Of a stretch of DNA of 64,000 nucleotides, positions 43,563 to 55,985 are shown piece by piece. Numbering within the stretch: position 1 is the stretch's first letter; the number at the start of each line of letters is the position of its first letter. The translations under genes were made by a program, and so were the position numbers. The notes beneath the pieces are model-generated. The model ran no database searches. It was not told the DNA's origin and saw only the letters and a program-made list of their open reading frames with translations. The DNA lies in the NCBI GenBank assembly GCA_016617785.1, contig JADILM010000001.1, forward strand, positions 1,736,001-1,800,000. Reading direction: 5' to 3'. The stretch is from Sporobolomyces roseus. Taxonomy: Eukaryota > Basidiomycota > Microbotryomycetes > Sporidiobolales > Sporidiobolaceae.

Positions 43563-46500
43563 CTACAAACCCCTCGAATCTACCGGCTCACAAAGAGCCA
43601 TGACGACTTTACCTCGTTGAGTGTTCTTGTCCTAAGATTCACTCGACGACTACGAATCAGCTTGAACTCCTCAAGGCATGTAATGCAATACAATAGACTT
43701 ACCTTTTCGACTCCAATCTCGACGACAACCTTGTCGAATACTCCAATCTTGACCTTGTCTCCATCCTTGTCGGGAACGGTAATCTCGTAAGTTTCAGCAT
43801 CGTATTCGTTGTCTCGTTTGAACGTGACCAATCCTTCCAAACCGAACCTGTTACAAATCGCCATCACGAATCAGTGAGATTGTTCGATGAAGTAATACAG
43901 CAGAGGGAAAAAAAGACTCACTGGTTGACGAAAACGGCGACACCATTCCTGAACGCTCGAATGACAAACGCTTCCGCCCTAACTTTCGTTTGACCGTCCA
44001 TCGCAGCCTTTGCTCTTTCCTCCCTCCGTTGAATCGCCAATGCAACATAGAACTCAATACTAGCCCTCGCAGCTTGTTGTGCACCTCGATGACGTTTATT
44101 GACGACCTCTAACGTCTTGTCTACCCACGAACGAGTCTGAAGACCCGCATGTAAAGGTTGACCAGAGATCGCAGCTGAAAGTTGTCGGTGAACGAGAACA
44201 TCGGCGTATCGTCGGATTGGGGAGGTGAAGTGAGTGTAGATCGGAGAGGCGAGACCGTAATGAGAGAATTGAGAAGCTGGGATCGAGCCAGAACAGAAGT
44301 ACTCGGCGGAGAGCATACAGCGTGTCGCCATGATTCGAACGAGAGTGTTGAAAGAGGGGAAAGAGGGATCCTACAAAATTGCGAAATTTGGGTCAGATCT
44401 CGGCGAAAAGTAGCTGATAGAGTGAGTGACCCGCGAGACTTACGACACATTCATCGAGAGAAGCGGCGAGAGCACCGGAAGTCGAAACGTCGAGAGTCAT
44501 ATCCCTTCGTTTTTGCAAAACATCTTGGAGAACCTCAAAGTTCGTCTTTGGTGGAGGAGCGTGACGACTGTAGGAATCATCCACACGAGCTCACAGTCAG
44601 ACCATTATCTTGTCCGAGGGTACAGGAGAAAGCAATGACATACCGTAAGACAGCAGTTTGAGGGAATTGTTTATAAATCCTTTCAGCCACCGATATATTC
44701 GCCAACAACATGAATTCCTCGACCAAACTATTCGTCTCGAACAACTCTTTCGTCTCTACATCGACCGGAGCATCGACCGGACCAGTAGATTCAGACGACT
44801 CCATGTGGATCTTGACTTCGGGTGAAGCGAGGTTCAGGGCTCCCGCTGCCATACGTTTCGCTTTCAATTGAATGGCGAGTCGGTTCAAGAGTCGAATACC
44901 TTCTGTCAAAGTATCGGTCTTGGATCTTATAGATGATATCAAATCAGGAGGAGATTAGCTAGATGAACAAACAGCGAAGCAGGGTCAAAGTGATAGAAAG
45001 TGGAAGAGCTTACTTATCATCCTTCCTCTTCTGTGCTGCCTCATAAGTGAAAGCTTCTTTACTAGCAATCACGGATTTCGTGAACTTTACATCGACGATA
45101 TCTGCATTCTCATTCAATTCCTGTACACCCCCTCGCTCTCGATTAGCTCTCGTTTCTCTCTTACCATCCTGAAAGAATTGTATGAAACTCACCCAAATGA
45201 CAGAAAAAGCTAATCGTTCGACATAAGGTCGGAGGGAACACAGGTTGGTACCGAGTAAGTGAGGTAACATGTCGATTCGTTTATCGACGAGATAAACTGT
45301 GGTACCCCTCGAAGCAGCTTCTGCGTCCATCGGATTATCGGGTAAGACGAAATGTGAAACATCGGCGATATCTATCGCAATCCGAACCTCGAGAATGAAA
45401 TCAGGGACGAGTTCCAATAAAAAGAGAGGAGGGAGAAAAAGAGGGGGGGGAGGGGCAGAACTCACGAACTCCCGCTTGAATATTCCCATTCGGTAACCTC
45501 TTCGCATGTAACGCATCATCAATATCCTGACAACCGGGCGGATCAATCGAGCAAACGATTTCATCCCTTAAATCTTCCCTCCCTTTCCAAATCCCTTTCG
45601 GATCATTACCCTTCTCCGGTACGACCCAACTATCTCCCTCACTAGGTAAACAACTCAAAATAGCATTCGAGAAAGGTCTGTACGGTACTTCCCACTCTTC
45701 CAACAATGATTCAACTTCCCCTTCTTTACTCCCTACTTTTCCTAAAACTCTCACGAAATGTCCTTCTGGGTAACGAGAAGTGATGGACCACCTATCGATC
45801 GAGACGAGGAATTTTTGACTAGAGAGGTGAGCGGCTTGTCGGGTGAGAATTCGGATTCGAGGGATTTGGCGCGAGACGGGAGAAGCGAGGATCGTAGTTG
45901 AGGAAGAGGAGGTTAGGGCGGAAGGTGGGAGGGAAGCGAGATCTAGAGTGCAAACGTAGGGACGGAAAGCTCTTCGAATGATTCCTACGACTTTTCCGGT
46001 GGGTTGTAATTCGCGAGTTGGAACTGGGACGGATGGTACGATACTTGCGTCGGGAGCGGAAGGTTGAGATGAGGTGGAGGTGGAGGTGGAGGTGAGAGGG
46101 AGTGCGTCGGGATCATCTTGTTTTTGATCGGAATCTACTACTTCTTCTCCGATTGATTTCCATTCACTTTCGGGGAGGATCTCGACTACTACTAAATCTC
46201 CCGCGACTGATCGATTCATCGATTCGAGTCCTGATAAGAGGATAGGTTTGTCTCGTCCGGGAATATTGACTGATGCCTAATATTGAAACGAAAAGAGGAA
46301 ATCAGGTCGAATCGAGACTAGCGGCAAGATTGAAAGTTGAGGCTTACCTCTCGGAAGTTGTATTGACTAGGATTGAAATGACCTTGAAACAGCTTTCCCG
46401 CTTTGACTCCTGCTTGCAAGACACTCGTAGGCAAGTATTCGGAATAAAGTGCTTTCCCCCTCTTGCCACCTTTCCCATCTCGATCTAATCCAGTTCCATC

Positions 46501-47263
46501 GACCGCCAACAAGTCGACAAGTTTTGTCTGGAGTTCGGAAGGGAGAGAGTCTACGTATTGACGAATGGTGAGAGTTGGGATCGAAGCGGATTGAGCGAGT
46601 TTCAGGTTCGCTGCATCGTCGGTCAGGAGGAGAACAGGAGGTGTAGATGATGCGGTCGTGGTGGTAGAAGTCTTTTGTCGCTTGTTGGGGTTGGTGGAAG
46701 AGAGTACTGAGGTGTAGTAAGAAGCGAGATGTCGAATAGCTAGAAATAACGCAAGGATGAGCGAGAAATGTTTCGAGAGTGAAATCGTCCTGCTCACCTC
46801 TATCGTTTCGATCATTTGGTGATTCTCCTTGGTCCTTCTCCAAGAAAGTCTCTTCCATTGCTTCATTCCAGACTGTGAATCCTCTCTTTACTTTTCCCGC
46901 TCCGTTGGGTAATTCGAATTCATCATCGACTAGAGTTCTCAACTTGTTGTAGAGGGGTAAACTACGATGTCTGACTTCATCTAGTACAGTTTGAGCGATC
47001 AAGAGAGGGTTTGGGAAATCATGGGAAGAGAGTAGATCGAATTGATGCAAGATTGCGTTTGTATCGGGTAAGATCCATTGAAGACCTGGTGCGAGTAGAG
47101 GGGGTGGACTGAAATCTGTTGAAGGTCTCAAGTAGTGCTCCCTGATGACTCTTTGTAGTTTGCCTCGAGCAGTTTTCCTCCAATATGCGGTCGAAGATGC
47201 ACCTCCTTGTCCTGCAGGTCGTTTACGTAAGATTGATATAGTAGATGGTGTAGTAGTACTCAT
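43563..47263 (-). CDS. DIS3: Exosome exoribonuclease DIS3/RRP44
   Basis: Catalytic subunit of the eukaryotic RNA exosome, with 3'-5' exonuclease and PIN endonuclease domains. The ATG at 47263 starts [16 protein letters not shown]. The PIN domain has acidic residues in [17 protein letters not shown] and [14 protein letters not shown]. Cold-shock domains follow ([43 protein letters not shown]). The RNB domain has the catalytic Asp cluster [15 protein letters not shown] and the [15 protein letters not shown] block. An S1-like end ([21 protein letters not shown]) precedes the TAG at 43563-43565. About 1000 residues, as in yeast Rrp44. The insert rich in TSTSTSTS in the second CSD region is the main oddity. 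Divergent from the eIF2B-gamma gene. Confidence 0.92.
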
Positions 47264-47518
47264 GGTCGAGAATAGCTCGATCTGAGGGCGTAGAGTGAGT
47301 GGAAACTAGTCAAAAGTTGGAATTCCTTGATGAAGAGGTTGACTTCTTCCAATCACTTGTCCAACTCGCTATCCCCATTTTAGAGGCAACCAAGAAGCTA
47401 CTTGAAGAATACTACACGAGTCGACAATCTCAACTGGCGATTCCTCGCTCTTCTTCCTCTCTCTCCTCTCTTCTCTCTCCTCAAGGCCTCAAGTTGATCT
47501 CTCCCTCATAAGACAAGC

Positions 47519-49614
47519 ATGTTACCCAACTCTCTCCTCCCTACTCTCCTACCGAAACCACAATTTGGAGCAGTCATAACTTGCGGCTTCGGAGTCGACC
47601 TCTTCCCTCTAGTCGAACCCACAACTTCTCTCGACTCTCAAGACGATGAACCAACCCCTCCTCCATCCTCTTCAAAATCAACTCATCGTCAAGGTCAAGG
47701 TCAAACCAAAGCGTTATTACCTGTAGCAGGAAAGAAAATGATTGATTGGGTGTTGGAACGAGTTGAACAAGCTGGAATATTCGGTAAATACACTTCTCTC
47801 TCTCTCTCCCCTTTACTTCTTTGCAACGTTAGCTGATCAAGTAGGAACATGTTCAGATATCCTCGTTTTGACTCCACAATCAATCGCGAAACCCATGGGA
47901 CACCATTTGAGAGCGAGAAGATCAAACACTCCTTCTTCTTCTTCCTCTTCTTCTTCCCCCTCGGCCAAAATCGAATTGGAAGAGATCCCAGAAGATGTTG
48001 CGTCGAGAGGTTGCGTCAGAGTTTTAATGTGGGCAGCAGAAAAGTCCCTAATCGCCGTACGCACTTTCTATAATGACTCCCTCATTTCTTACGATTCTAA
48101 TTACTTGTCAATGAAAATCACTTACAGACGGATTTCATTCTACTCCCCTGCGATTTACTCCTCTCCCCTTCCTCTCCCTCGTCTCCCTCAATCTCGCTCG
48201 CCTCGCTCCTAGACCGTCACAGAACAGATGACAACCTCTTGACTACACTCTTCTCGACTCGCACTTCCGGGAACGTACAAGAATCTCGAAAAGATGGTCC
48301 GGTCGAGATTTTGACCGTGTGGGACAAGAAGAGTGAGAGGTTGTTGGATGTGAAAGAAATGGACGAATTCGATGAGGATGAAATACCTCTTCGAACTTCT
48401 CTACTCAATGCGTACGTTTCCACTCTTACCTCTACCTCTCTCTCTCTCTCTTTCTTCTCGCTTTTTTGGGAGTATAGCTGATGGTGGAGGAAGAAAATGA
48501 GTGAATTTTAGGTATCCATCACCTACACTAACGACCCAACTCCTCCCTACTCAACTCTACATCTTCTCTTCCCTCCTCTTACCCCTCCTCACCACCTCCG
48601 ACGCGTCCCTCTCTCGCCGACTAAAATCCTTCGAATCCGTTCGAGAACTCGCCGGGTGGCTCGCTCGATCAAATTGGAGAAAAGGTCGAGAATCTCTGTT
48701 CCCATTGAGAGGGGATGAAGGGTTAGCAATGGGAAGGAGTACTACTCAATTACCTTCTTCTACTTACCTCCCCACTACCTCGAACGGGGAGGACGGGGAA
48801 GGGAAGAGTGAACCTCAAACTCCTGGAATCATGACTCCTGCTTTGGTTACGAGGAATTCATGGTTGAGTCGAAGAAACTCTGTCGTGACTACTACTGCTG
48901 GAGGAGGAGGAGGCAAGAAAGAAGGAGAGAGGAACGCGAGAAGTGGTGCAGGAGGTTGTAAAGTTGTAGTGTGGGAAGAAAAGGATGGGTTTTGTGCGAG
49001 AGGTAACACGGTAAATGGTTGGGTCGAAATCAATCGTGCTGTACGTTACACCTCTCTCTCTCTCTTTTTCCTCTTCCCAAGCTCGTTAGCTGACAATCTC
49101 GACTCTTTGAGGTAGGCTTTGAAACTTTTACCACCTCAACCAGCTCCGACTTCAACCCCTTCAGGAGTTTTCATCTCTCCCGACTCGTTCTTACACCCTA
49201 CGGTCTACCCGAATCTAGGAGAGAAAGTGGGAATCAAGAGGTGTATCATCGGGAAAGGTACGATTATAGGGAAAGGATCGAAATTGACAAATTCAGTGAT
49301 TATGGAGAATGTAGTAATCGGTGAAAAGTGAGTCTCAAAACGCACTCTCTCTCTCTCTCTCTCTTCAGAAGGTCAGACTGACGAAGGGTTTGATTCGTTG
49401 ATAGCGTTAAATTGGATAATTGTGTCATTTCGAATGGAGTCCAAGTGAGGGATAGGGCTCAACTGAAAGATTGCGAATTTGGGAGAGACGTTATTATCGA
49501 TTTCGATTGTAGGCTTCCTCTTCTTCTCCTCCCTCTCAAAGTGTGCAGAGTACTGATTGAAGCTATTGTACAGCTCAATTGAAGGGGGAACAATTGACAG
49601 TAGGCGACGAATAG
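47519..49614 (+). CDS. GCD1: Translation initiation factor eIF2B subunit gamma (Gcd1)
   Basis: Subunit of the guanine-nucleotide exchange factor for eIF2; cytosolic. The ATG at 47519 starts MLPNSLLPTLLPKPQFGAVI. The N-terminal domain has the nucleotidyltransferase fold (FGAVITCGFGVDLFPL; TKALLPVAGKKMIDWVLERV; TDFILLPCDLLL), with the usual catalytic GxGxRL signature replaced, as expected for the inactive eIF2B-gamma fold. The C-terminal domain shows left-handed beta-helix hexapeptides (IKRCIIGKGTIIGKGSKLTNSVIMENVVIGE, VKLDNCVISNGVQVRD). The stop TAG is at 49612-49614 after SQLKGEQLTVGDE. About 550 residues over seven or eight exons. The exchange activity itself resides in the epsilon subunit of the complex. 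Confidence 0.88.
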
Positions 49615-49947
49615 AACGCAACAATAATAGAGCATTCTTTCGAATCAACTCTTTCTCTCGTGCGAAACGATACAGGCTAGAGTCCTGCTCGCTTTTGAGT
49701 CACATTCTCTCCGGTTCCAGTTCCTCGACAGCATGTACAAGCTCAGATCGCTGTCAAAGTCGTTCCGTTCTCTCGATCGAGTAACCCAAATCTTCTCAGT
49801 CTTCATTTTCAACAGACTATCCTCCTTGACCATTCAATCCCGAATCAGACACACTACTTTCGCTTGTCCCTTTCGATACCTCCCTCCCTCGAGACACCGA
49901 CACCCAACCCTTTCTTTCGCATCTCTCTCCCTTTTCGGCGTCAAACA
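49615..49947. other. Convergent intergenic region
   Basis: Between the 3' ends of the eIF2B-gamma gene and the small minus-strand gene. An open frame on the plus strand crosses here into the next gene in antisense and has no domain. Nothing else seen. Confidence 0.4.
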
Positions 49948-50635
49948 CTACTCAACTTCATCCTCCCGTAAATCAGCGGCCTCCTCCACGAGGATAGTAG
50001 GAACATTCGAAGGACGGTGTAGCTCGAAAGAGCATCTCCTAAACGCTTCGATAGTGAGAGAGGGCGGAGCCGGAGAAACAGTCCTATCATTCTCGAGATC
50101 GAGGTTCGAGATGGTCGATTCGGATGTCGTCGAAGGTCCTGTTCGGTCAATTCCGAGATCGAGTGAGGTCCGAATCCGATCTTGCGGGAACGAGACTACG
50201 GGAGCTAGGGAAGGAGCAGGATCTGATTTCGAGATTCGTTTACGAGGTTGAGGCACAGCGTCTGGCGAGTTGTGATTTGGGGGAGAAGGGAAACGAGGAT
50301 CTCGTATAGGGGGACGATCAAAGAGGCCTCCACAGTGAGACTCATCGTGAGGAGGAGAGGCGGCTCGATCGCTTGGATCGAGGTAAGGAGACCCGTCTCG
50401 AGTGGCATTCGTCGAGCTCACTGAAGTTTTGGACTCGAGAGAAGAAGGGAACTCGAGCTCTTGTGACGAGGAATCTGTGAAAAGCTACAATGAGATCTGT
50501 TCAATTGTCGAAACTCGAGGAGAACTCACCTTTAGTCACTGGTTCCTCCTTCTCTGACTCTAGTGATGCTTCTCCAGTCACTCCGATCCATCCTGTAACT
50601 CGTTGTAGGAATAACAGACAGCGTGTCTTCGCCAT
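49948..50635 (-). CDS. Small disordered protein of unknown function
   Basis: The ATG at 50635 gives MAKTRCLLFLQRVTGWIGVTG. One intron (GTGAGT ... CACAG) joins in frame to DSSSQELEFPSSLESK, and the frame runs to the stop at 49948-49950, ending AADLREDEVE. About 200 residues, rich in Ser, Pro, Arg and Asp; probably disordered, with a hydrophobic N-terminus too short and basic to call a membrane anchor. No family recognised. Support is the in-phase intron and the clean long frame; conservation was not testable here. Confidence 0.4.
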
Positions 50636-51156
50636 TCGCCGTCGAGATGTGAAAGTGGAGGCAAGGGGTTTCGAATGAAGATGGCGTTTGAGGTCTTTTG
50701 GGGGCCAAGCTTCGTGGAGCTTTACGAGAGTCCGAATGTCGAGGCAGGGTAAGCTGGGGAAGCGAACGAGAGGAGGGAGGAGGGAATATAAGGAAAAGTT
50801 TCGGAGTTCGCTGAGAGCGAGCGTCGCACAGAAATGCGCTTTCTATGCTTCCACCTTTCTAGATCGATTCGAGAGTAAGCTGTGAAGATATTGTTGTGCT
50901 AGACCTGAAGACAAGCAAGCCGCTAGCGGCTTTGAATGAGGAAATGCTTCGCACTATTCTTGAAGCGAATCCACGCTCGTGCTTTTGGTTTACTGTCTCC
51001 CTCTTTCGCTCGGTCTCTCTCGAGATCAGTTGGAAGTTCCTGACACAGATAAACGGAGAGTTGCACGGATAAACGGATAGTGTACAAATAAACGAATCGG
51101 TAACAGACCTAACGAGCGAAATAGCTTCGATCAAACGCGACGATAGAGTGAAGCCG
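50636..51156. other. Intergenic region with short direct repeats
   Basis: No gene seen. Near 51045-51100 a short unit of the form ATAAACGGA is repeated three times with changes (AGATAAACGGAGAG, GATAAACGGATAG, AATAAACGAATCGG). Purpose unknown; it could be a chance microrepeat. Confidence 0.4.
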
Positions 51157-52480
51157 CTACATCCTGCGTTCGGGGAAGAAACGGTTGCCACGAGGGTGAG
51201 AGCGCGAGAGAGCATTCTGGTGGTGAGGAGGAGGGGAGTTGCGATCGTGCTCAAACCCTAGAAGCTTGCCGTATTCTCTCGCAACGTTACTGATGAATTC
51301 GTGATCGTCCGCATGAAAACCATTTACGTTGAACCAGATATTGGGGCCGTCATGGGCAGGACCCCATTCCTTGAGGAATTTTTCTGACTGTTACAAACCG
51401 AAGACCTCGGAAGGTACTCAACATTCTGCCACGAGTATGATGGATTCGATCCGAGAAGACGTACGTAGCGACGGAGTTCCTTGATGTGATAGATTAAACG
51501 GGCGGTTCCTCCAAGCGCGAGCACTTGATTTCTAAGCGAAACATCCGTTGAAGGTTCTTGCGCAGGTCTTTGGCGGACGAAGAGATCATCTAGCGCTCTT
51601 TGGGATCAGTTATATTCATGGGGGAGCGTGACAAGGAGCATTGCTGACATGCTCGCACAACTCCCGACCAATTGCGGTAGATTTCCTTTCCTTCGTAACT
51701 GTTCAGGTCGCGCCAAAGTCCGCGACAGAATACGGCTAGAAGTCAGCTATCTGTGTAGATGTATTGAAGCCTGAAGGACACTCACTCTCCGCGACTGCAT
51801 AGACGAACGAAATCTTCAATGAGCACGGATTTGTCGATTGCTTCGACGCTGGGATAAGGAAACGTACCGACACTGATGCACATGAGTGAGTTTCGTGTAT
51901 CAATAGCATAGTCAAATATTCCATCGTACTACACACCGGAAAACAGTATTCAGCTTTCCCCTTTACACGCTGATAGAAGTCATACTGACAGCTGAACCCA
52001 TCGCGACTCTGACATCAAGGTGCCTTTGCATTGGCTCCGTTGCTACAAACATGCTCCAATCTTCTAACAGCTTACGAAGGATGTTTCGTTGGACGTCGGT
52101 GGAAGGCAGCGTGTTCCCTGAAACGAGCTTCAGGCGCTGAGCTACAGTCTCAAAGCGAGGAGACGTAGGCCTTGCACTCACAGCTATGAAGGATACGATT
52201 TGCTGCAACGTTGAAGCGACCAATTGCGTCCTCAATCGTCAGCAATTTTCCTTGTAATTCGACCCTCTCCAAGCAAGACTTGGTGAAGGCTTTGAGGGCT
52301 GTGGGTCAATCGTCAGCGAACCACCGTTCATGAGTTTCTAGTGAAGCGAGTCACCCTTCTTGTCTGGGTTTTGCGTTGGAAGGTTACAGGGTCAGCTCAA
52401 GCATCAAGAATGCCACGCGGATTCAAAGACTAACATTTCTTCATCTCCCTCTGATACACTGGGTCATCTCGAGGCGGCAT
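51157..52480 (-). CDS. Protein of unknown function
   Basis: The ATG at 52480 gives MPPRDDPVYQREMKK. Further exons joined across small introns read ALKAFTKSCLERVELQGKLL, TIEDAIGRFNVAANRILHS, NTLPSTDVQRNILRKLLEDW, YDGIFDYAIDTRNSLMCIS, SVLIEDFVRLCSRGE, NSYEGKEIYRNWSGVVRA, RALDDLFVRQRPAQEPSTD and LIYHIKELRRYVRLLGSN. The C-terminal exon has PNIWFNVNGFHADDHEF and ends NRFFPERRM at the TAG at 51157-51159. About 320-350 residues, mostly helical by composition, with no signal, membrane segment or catalytic motif I can name. The exon boundary near 52380-52440 is tentative. Confidence 0.45.
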
Positions 52481-52734
52481 CGGTGATAGGCGTCAACGGA
52501 CGTTCGAGATGGAGAAGTCAGGAAGAGAGAGCGACTTTAACGAGACCCAATCCGGTTACAGAAACAGCGCGGAACGATAGGAGACACGCGCTACGGTCCC
52601 GCTCTCCTGTCTAGCACATGCGGTACAACCCACTTCTCGGGGGTTCCGCTATCAACGGAGGTTTCGAGAAAGTCGAGCTTACAACTTCGCAGCGACTCCT
52701 TCACGTCAAGGACACCTACTCGTCTCCGATAATC

Positions 52735-55665
52735 CTACCGCCGTACATCAGCCGTACGTTGTAAACCATCCGCTCCTCCCTCGACTCCCTCCTCTCGCAT
52801 CGCTTCTTCCTTCGCTTCCCTTCTCCTCAAACCTTCTTCCCGATCATTCTCTGCCGCCTCACCTTCATTGAATCTCGCAGTCGTCTTTCCTCCCATCTCC
52901 TCATCTCTGCTCTGACTGTGACTCACCTTCCCTCCTTCAGAGTCTTCGAGGGGACCTCCGATCGAGACGAGAACAGCGACTGAATTTGCGGTCGGAGCGT
53001 CGAGGACGGAGAGTTCGTAGGGAGTAAAGTATCTTGGAAGAACGAAATGTCGAAGAGGGATGAGAGCGAGGACGACCACGGGGAAAGCGATACCAGCTAT
53101 AACTCTCGAAATCTGATCAGTTTCATCTGCTTCTGAACAAGACGACAGAGTAGAGGAGACCTACCGAAAGTCTCGGAGACTACGACTGTAGCAGCGAAGA
53201 AGAGCCATTGAACAGCAACGAATTTGAAGATGCTTGACTTCTTGACATTGGCGAGAGGGTGATTCCGAGGAGTGAGGTCTGCGTCTCGCATGAGGAAGAG
53301 CGTTTTGTCGACGATTCCATTCCCTTCGACTGAGCCCCATCCTACGACGATGAAGATTCCAGCAAACATTGCTCTAGACATCAAACCACTGCAATGCGTC
53401 GAAAGTTCGTCAACCATTTTATCCTCGAAAGCGAAAACAGAGCGAAAAGAAGCCATAACGTACAGAACCACGAGGAGAGGCCCACTCATACAACCCATTA
53501 TCAACAGTCCCATCGCGAAATGACTGACCCTCTGTTCGACTAAACGAGTTCGAACCAATTTCATTTCTTCTCCTTTCTCTCCCTTCTCTTTCGCTTCCCT
53601 GACACTCCCCTCGAAGAAGCCTCCTGCATCGAGGGTGGTAGATTTAGGTACCATTTTTGTTACGCAGAGCGACTCTGTGTGGACTGGAGCTTGGGGAACG
53701 AGACCATTCGGTGCGGGAAGACCGATAATTCCGGAAACGAAGGTCGTGCAGCCGAGGAGGAAGAAGTCCTGTATAGGGAGAATTCATGAGAGAGGGTACA
53801 AGAGCCGGAACGATCACGATGCTCACCCAATGGAAACCTGCCGGTCGTGTGACAGGGAACGCTCGAGATTGAGCCATGACTCCTGAAACGTTGTTCTGCA
53901 CTCGGAGAGACTGCGTTCAGCTTGAAATTGTCTTTCAAAAGCGAAAAGGATCGACTCACATCGAAGTAGAACAACAGAGTGACAAGGATACCGAATGGTA
54001 AAGCGACGAAAATCCATTTGACCTGAAGTTCCCAGAAAGGAATAACCCAATCTCGACTGCCCCAATCAGGATATGAGTATTTGGAGACGACGTAGAAGAA
54101 GTAGAGACAAACTCGAGAGTTGGAGTGAAAGATTTCGAGATCGGAAGGAATTGGAGATTCGAATCTTTGATGTAACCGGGACTAACAATCGGTTACCGAT
54201 CAGCCATCGGAAAGCTTAGAGAGAGAGGAAAGAGAAGACCTCACATATGGACGAATCCGGTATAGAAGATGACAGCTGCCGCAAATGCGTAATCGACGAG
54301 AACTTTTCTGAACCAGAAAGCTGGCGAAGGAAGAGTGTCAACTGTGTCTTCTCTGTCATGAGAGAGATGAGGCGAGAACGTACGACCGAAAGGCAAAGTT
54401 CCAGCTCGTTCGATGAAGTAAACCGAGAGAGCGAAAAGAATCGCAACAACTACCGCGAACCATCCTGCTTGACCCGTTCCCTCATCGAATTCGTGCACCA
54501 ATGTTTCGACACCTTTCTGAATGTAAATGATACCGACATCTATGCATCGACGAGTTGTGTCAGTCGGATCCAAGGCTCTGAGGGGGAGAGTATGATTGAA
54601 AACTCACAGAATCCGAAAGTTTCCGAAGTCATATCAGTGATGAAACGAGTATAGTCCGAAATGTTGAGGATGGCGGTGAGCCAATGAGTGATTGCGGACC
54701 ACCTGTGAGATTAGCGATGAAACGGTCAACTTTCGCACGGAATTGTTGATTCGAGAAAGTTAGCGAACTCACATGAGTACCCAGGCTTGGAACTGTAAAT
54801 AGTCGACATCGTAGCCTTGAAGGATATCGTAAGTCGTATAGTTGAAGAGGTTGATCAACTGTGAAAGCGAAGAAAGCGAGTCAATTTGGGTATCATCAGA
54901 ACTCGGGGAAAAGGCTTTCGGCAAGTCGAGTCGGAGGGAACTTACACCGGTGACTATCAACAAAAGTATACGTCAGTTCTGTTCGTATTCGACGAAGACC
55001 TTTGGTCTGGACTCACCTCCGACGATTGTGAGGGGTTGAACCGAGAGGATTGCGAAAGTGAGCGCAGCGATCGCTGAAGCCAAGATTCCTTCGTTGACGC
55101 CATACTGGCCATTCGTTCGAGTGTACATATCGATAATGTAGGCTAGACACGGGAACAAGCTGTTTGCACACAAGAAGAGTTGGAGAGAAGTCAGCGTTCA
55201 CCTTTCGAAAGTCGCTTCGTCGTCAATACGAAGGAGCCATCACGAGCCAAATGGTCCTGAGTTCCAACGTTCGATGATCCGATGCGCCGCGCATTCGAGC
55301 TCTCACTCCCGTATGAAGTAGAATAGTCGGAGAACGAGAGGTTGAAGAACTCACTTGAGGAAGAACATTTTGATGGTAGCCCCTACGACCCTCTCCAAAT
55401 TGCGTGGCTTGATTCCTTCTGTCCAATCCGAAACGTAGAACGGTAGCCTCCTCTTCACATCATGGTACATTCCTCTGAATGGAGCATATTGGTACCAAAT
55501 TGTTCGAGTAGCCCAAGGTCTCTTCTCTGGTAAGAAGCCTAGATCTGTCGAGTGATCTGACTGTGCGTGTGTCGGTGGATAGGAGGAAGGTGGCGGTGGT
55601 TGGTTCAATGTGGATTGAGGGATCCATTGAGGATTTGTTCTCGTTTGTGAAGTTGCATCGCTCAT
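52735..55665 (-). CDS. BOR1: Boron/bicarbonate-type anion transporter, SLC4 family (BOR1-like)
   Basis: Plasma-membrane efflux transporter of borate in fungi (family knowledge). The ATG at 55665 starts MSDATSQTRTNPQW. After a cytosolic tail comes the family signature FRGMYHDVKRRLPFYVSDW, then many membrane helices (FPCLAYIIDMYTR, ASAIAALTFAILSVQPLTIVG, ILFALSVYFIERAG, HFAMGLLIMGCMSGPLLVV). The core motifs NNVSGVMAQSRAFPVTRPAGFHWDFFLLG and GIIGLPAPNGLVPQAPVHT match the SLC4 transport domain. A hydrophilic Glu-rich tail ends TADVRR at the stop TAG at 52735-52737. About 720 residues, ten or more introns. It diverges from the copper transporter across 320 bp. Confidence 0.9.
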
Positions 55666-55985
55666 TTCGATCGTCTAGTTGTACTCCCTTTATGCTGTGG
55701 TTTGTGGCCAGTGGTATTGATCTGAGCAAGCATGGTAGAGCTGGTTCGAAGCGAAGTAAGAGCTGGGAATTTGAAAAATGACTCGACGTTCTTGTTACTG
55801 CTTGGCGAATAGACCGAATCATGCAGTTGCGAGTCGATCATCTTGGTAGGGCTATCAGCGCGAGTTGAATCTGATTCGAGTGGAGTGCTGGTGAGTTGAA
55901 GGAGAAGAAGTGAAATCGTCAAGGGATGAACTTTGGCCTCTGCCTTCAACCAGTCAAACGTGGGACCATAATAGGAGTAGTGAGA
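55666..55985. promoter_or_regulatory. Divergent promoter region between BOR1-like and CTR copper transporter genes
   Basis: 320 bp between the two start codons. No coding pattern. No clear copper-regulatory element was recognised by eye. Confidence 0.4.

Noticed and set aside
47299..47511. Open frame upstream of eIF2B-gamma that resembles a short N-terminal extension
   Set aside because: The listed start is GTG, not ATG. It is separated from the gene by a stop and has no homology signal; it is most likely leader sequence.
49733..50251. Plus-strand frame over the small disordered gene
   Set aside because: It overlaps the minus-strand frame, which has an in-phase intron and a clean start; the plus-strand version has neither.
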